Origin: an uncultured Lachnospiraceae bacterium
GTDB taxonomy: Bacteria; Bacillota; Clostridia; Lachnospirales; Lachnospiraceae
Assembly: GCA_934408585.1 (NCBI GenBank)
Contig: CAKRVA010000004.1
Coordinates: 62,001 to 126,000, forward strand
Length of the DNA: 64,000 nucleotides
Direction: 5' to 3'
In this document: positions 61,393-64,000 of the stretch, in pieces
How the letters are laid out: every line of letters begins with the position of its first letter
Numbering within the stretch: position 1 is the first letter of the stretch
Translations under genes and position numbers: made by a program
The notes under the pieces: model-generated
Databases searched by the model: none
Told to the model about the DNA's origin: nothing
The model's input: the letters and a program-made list of their open reading frames with translations, nothing else

Positions 61393-64000
61393 ATGAATAC
61401 TGTAAAACGTGTCTATGTGGAGAAGAAAGAGCCCTTTGCCGTTAAGGCAAAAGAATTACAGGAGGAGATTGAAAACTATCTGGGAATTGCAGATGTAGAA
61501 AAGGTCAGAGTATTTATCCGCTATGATGTGGAGAATATTTCAGAGCAGGTGTTTGAAGAAGCATTGTCCTGTGTATTTTCCGAACCGCCTGTAGATATCT
61601 ATTATTTGGAAGAAATTGAAATTCCGGAAAATGGACATGTCTTTAGTGTAGAATTCTTACCGGGACAATTTGATCAGCGTGCAGATTCCGCTGTACAGTG
61701 TATTAAATTCTTAAAAGAAGATGAGGAACCGGTAATTCGTACCGCAGTAACATATCTGATACAGGGTGATGTCACCGAACAGGAAATTTCCCGTATAAAA
61801 GCATATTGCATTAATCCAGTGGATTCCAGGGAAGTTGGAATGGAAAAACCGGAAACACTGATTGCAAATTATGAAGAGCCTGAGGATGTTGCTATTTTCG
61901 AAGGCTTTACAGAAATGAAAGAAGATGAGCTGCGCGGACTATATGAGAGTCTGGAGCTCGCAATGACATTTAAGGACTTTTTACATATTCAGAAGTATTT
62001 TGCGGGAGAAGAACACCGCAATCCTACAATGACGGAAATCCGTGTACTTGATACCTATTGGTCGGACCATTGCCGTCATACCACGTTTTCCACAGAATTG
62101 AAAAACGTGACATTCAAGGATGGATATTATAGAGAACCATTAGAAACAACATATGAAAGCTATCTGGATACCAGAAAAGAAATTTTCGCAGGCAGGGAGG
62201 ATAAATTTGTCTGCCTGATGGATCTTGCATTGATGGCAATGAGAAAATTGAAAAAAGACGGAAAACTCGATGATATGGAGGAATCCGATGAAATCAACGC
62301 ATGTTCTGTAGTTGTTCCGGTAGAAATGGATTATGGCGATGGACCGGTAACGGAAGAATGGCTTGTATTCTTTAAGAACGAAACACATAATCATCCTACG
62401 GAAATAGAACCGTTTGGTGGTGCTGCTACCTGTCTTGGCGGAGCAATCAGAGATCCGTTGTCCGGTCGTGGCTATGTATATCAGGCAATGCGTATCACAG
62501 GAGCAGCAGACCCGACAGTTCCTGTCGCAGATACCTTAAAAGGAAAACTTCCACAGAAGAAGCTGGTGCGTGGAGCAGCAAGCGGATATTCTTCTTATGG
62601 AAATCAGATTGGTCTGGCAACAGGCTATGTAAAAGAACTTTATCATCCATCTTATGTGGCAAAAAGAATGGAAATCGGAGCTGTTATGGGTGCGGCTCCA
62701 CGTAAGAATGTCATTCGTGAAACCTCCGATCCGGGAGATATCATTATATTATTAGGAGGAAGAACAGGACGTGACGGTTGTGGTGGTGCAACCGGTTCTT
62801 CCAAAGTACATACAGAGTCTTCCCTTGAAAAGTGTGGTGCGGAAGTTCAGAAGGGTAATGCACCTACGGAACGTAAGATTCAAAGATTATTCCGTCGTGG
62901 AGAAGTAAGCCGTCTGATTAAAAAGTGTAATGACTTTGGTGCAGGCGGAGTTTCGGTTGCAATCGGAGAACTTGCGGATGGACTTGTTGTTGATTTGGAT
63001 AAGGTGCCAAAGAAATATGCAGGTCTGGACGGTACTGAACTTGCAATTTCAGAATCACAGGAAAGAATGGCAGTTGTTGTTGCACCAAAGGATGTAGACG
63101 AATTCCTTTCTTATGCGGCAGAGGAAAATCTGGAGGCAGTCCCGGTAGCAGTTGTTACCGAAGAACCCAGACTGATTTTGAAGTGGCGTGAAAAAGAAAT
63201 TGTAAATATTAAGCGTCAGTTCCTGGATACAAATGGAGCACATCAGGAAACAAACGTAGAAGTAGATATTCCGAATGAAGAGGATGACTACTTTAAGAAA
63301 ATTGCACTTCCTAAGGTGGAAGAAGAACTTGAAAAAGGAAACATTAAGGAAGCTTACTTAGAAACATTAAAAGATTTGAATGTCTGCTCGCAGAAGGGAC
63401 TTGTCGAAATGTTTGACTCTTCGATTGGAGCAGGTTCTGTGCTGATGCCATATGGTGGAAAATATCAGCTCACAGAAACGCAGACAATGGTAGCAAAGCT
63501 TCCGGTACTAAAAGGAAAAACAGATACCGTAACCATGATGAGTTATGGATTTGATCCATATTTATCTTCCTGGAGCCCATACCACGGTGCAGTTTATGCA
63601 GTGACCGAATCACTTGCTAAAATTGTGGCTGGAGGCGGTGACTTCCGTAAGGTACGTTTTACATTCCAGGAATATTTCCGTCGTATGACTTCAGACCCAT
63701 CCAGATGGAGCCAGCCGTTTGCAGCATTGCTGGGGGCATATGATGCACAGCTTGGTTTTGGACTGCCTTCCATCGGTGGCAAGGACAGTATGTCCGGTAC
63801 ATTTAACGATATTGATGTGCCTCCGACACTAGTATCTTTTGCGGTGGATGTGGCAGAAGGAAAGCATATAATCACGCCGGAATTAAAGGAAGCAGGAAAC
63901 AAGCTGGTACAGTTCTGGTTTGATAAGGATGAATATGAAATCCCTGTTTATGATCATGCAATGAGGACCTTCCGTTTTGTTACACAGCTTATCTGGGATG
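61393..64000 (+). CDS. purL: Phosphoribosylformylglycinamidine synthase, 3' end missing
   Basis: The first 869 residues of the long (single-chain) form of PurL, which converts FGAR to FGAM with glutamine as nitrogen donor. AGGAG lies before the ATG at 61393. The frame is open to the last base, so the glutaminase domain is beyond the window. Key segments include YWSDHCRHTTF near the first ATP site, KNETHNHPTEIEPFGGAATCLGGAIRDPLSGRG, and RGAASGYSSYG. It lies about 16 kb from purE-M-N-D, with unrelated genes and the mobile element between. Confidence 0.95.
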   Translation, partial: MNTVKRVYVEKKEPFAVKAKELQEEIENYLGIADVEKVRVFIRYDVENISEQVFEEALSCVFSEPPVDIYYLEEIEIPENGHVFSVEFLPGQFDQRADSAVQCIKFLKEDEEPVIRTAVTYLIQGDVTEQEISRIKAYCINPVDSREVGMEKPETLIANYEEPEDVAIFEGFTEMKEDELRGLYESLELAMTFKDFLHIQKYFAGEEHRNPTMTEIRVLDTYWSDHCRHTTFSTELKNVTFKDGYYREPLETTYESYLDTRKEIFAGREDKFVCLMDLALMAMRKLKKDGKLDDMEESDEINACSVVVPVEMDYGDGPVTEEWLVFFKNETHNHPTEIEPFGGAATCLGGAIRDPLSGRGYVYQAMRITGAADPTVPVADTLKGKLPQKKLVRGAASGYSSYGNQIGLATGYVKELYHPSYVAKRMEIGAVMGAAPRKNVIRETSDPGDIIILLGGRTGRDGCGGATGSSKVHTESSLEKCGAEVQKGNAPTERKIQRLFRRGEVSRLIKKCNDFGAGGVSVAIGELADGLVVDLDKVPKKYAGLDGTELAISESQERMAVVVAPKDVDEFLSYAAEENLEAVPVAVVTEEPRLILKWREKEIVNIKRQFLDTNGAHQETNVEVDIPNEEDDYFKKIALPKVEEELEKGNIKEAYLETLKDLNVCSQKGLVEMFDSSIGAGSVLMPYGGKYQLTETQTMVAKLPVLKGKTDTVTMMSYGFDPYLSSWSPYHGAVYAVTESLAKIVAGGGDFRKVRFTFQEYFRRMTSDPSRWSQPFAALLGAYDAQLGFGLPSIGGKDSMSGTFNDIDVPPTLVSFAVDVAEGKHIITPELKEAGNKLVQFWFDKDEYEIPVYDHAMRTFRFVTQLIWD

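Overview
The window looks like a chromosome segment of a low-GC, Gram-positive anaerobe, most likely a gut clostridium of the Lachnospiraceae. The evidence is strong AGGAGG-type ribosome sites, frequent TTG/GTG starts, an anaerobic class III ribonucleotide reductase, a Csp-like subtilase, an EssC-type secretion ATPase with WXG100 proteins, and the gene order DUF1385-prmC-prfA. The genus cannot be named from the sequence alone.

Layout. 1-2.9 kb: translation termination cluster (DUF1385, prmC, prfA). 3.0-8.5 kb: a signalling block with a PilZ-tailed chemoreceptor, a FapA/DUF342 protein carrying about nine 25-residue repeats, and an HD-GYP protein whose receiver has Asn in place of the phospho-Asp. 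8.6-15.0 kb: aspS, a tRNA-dihydrouridine synthase, two transporters and a DUF3810 membrane protein. 15.0-20.3 kb: a DUF2974 hydrolase, tRNA-Leu, a roughly 0.5 kb array of tandem hairpin repeats, a lipoprotein, an aldehyde dehydrogenase and a HAD phosphatase. 20.4 kb: an orphan FliD-like protein. 21.3-29.0 kb: a compact type VII secretion-like operon (EssC, EsaB/YukD-like protein, five small helical WXG100-type proteins, a GHSKGG hydrolase with a helical tail), with no EssA, EssB or EsaA beside it. An AraC regulator faces it.

30-35 kb: a Csp-like subtilisin protease, a KilA-N pseudogene beside a perfect 32-bp palindrome, an RsmF-type rRNA methyltransferase and a TPR lipoprotein. 35.4-39.6 kb: nrdD fused to a C-terminal redoxin and preceded by two NrdR-box-like sites, then pyrF and pyrE. 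39.6-47.5 kb: small membrane proteins, an M29 aminopeptidase, purE-purM-purN-purD, a zinc-ribbon/HTH protein and an SH3 membrane protein. 47.6-53.0 kb: clpC, an unknown protein, radA and an LCP ligase.

53.1-58.6 kb: a decaying integrative element next to tRNA-Trp. It holds an integrase without a start codon or its C-terminal catalytic residues, a candidate small RNA with a near-consensus promoter and a terminator, a HEPN-type DUF3644 protein, two zinc-ribbon membrane proteins sharing a motif, a dead ImmA-like protein, a repressor/Cro pair with symmetric operators, and fragments of further genes. 58.8-64 kb: an OFA-family MFS transporter, a DUF6508 protein, a TetR regulator and a 5' part of purL that runs off the end.

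The strongest candidates for something not well described are the type VII-like operon, the small RNA and zinc-ribbon pair in the element, the hairpin array at 16.6-17.0 kb, and the repeat-bearing FapA protein in a c-di-GMP signalling operon.
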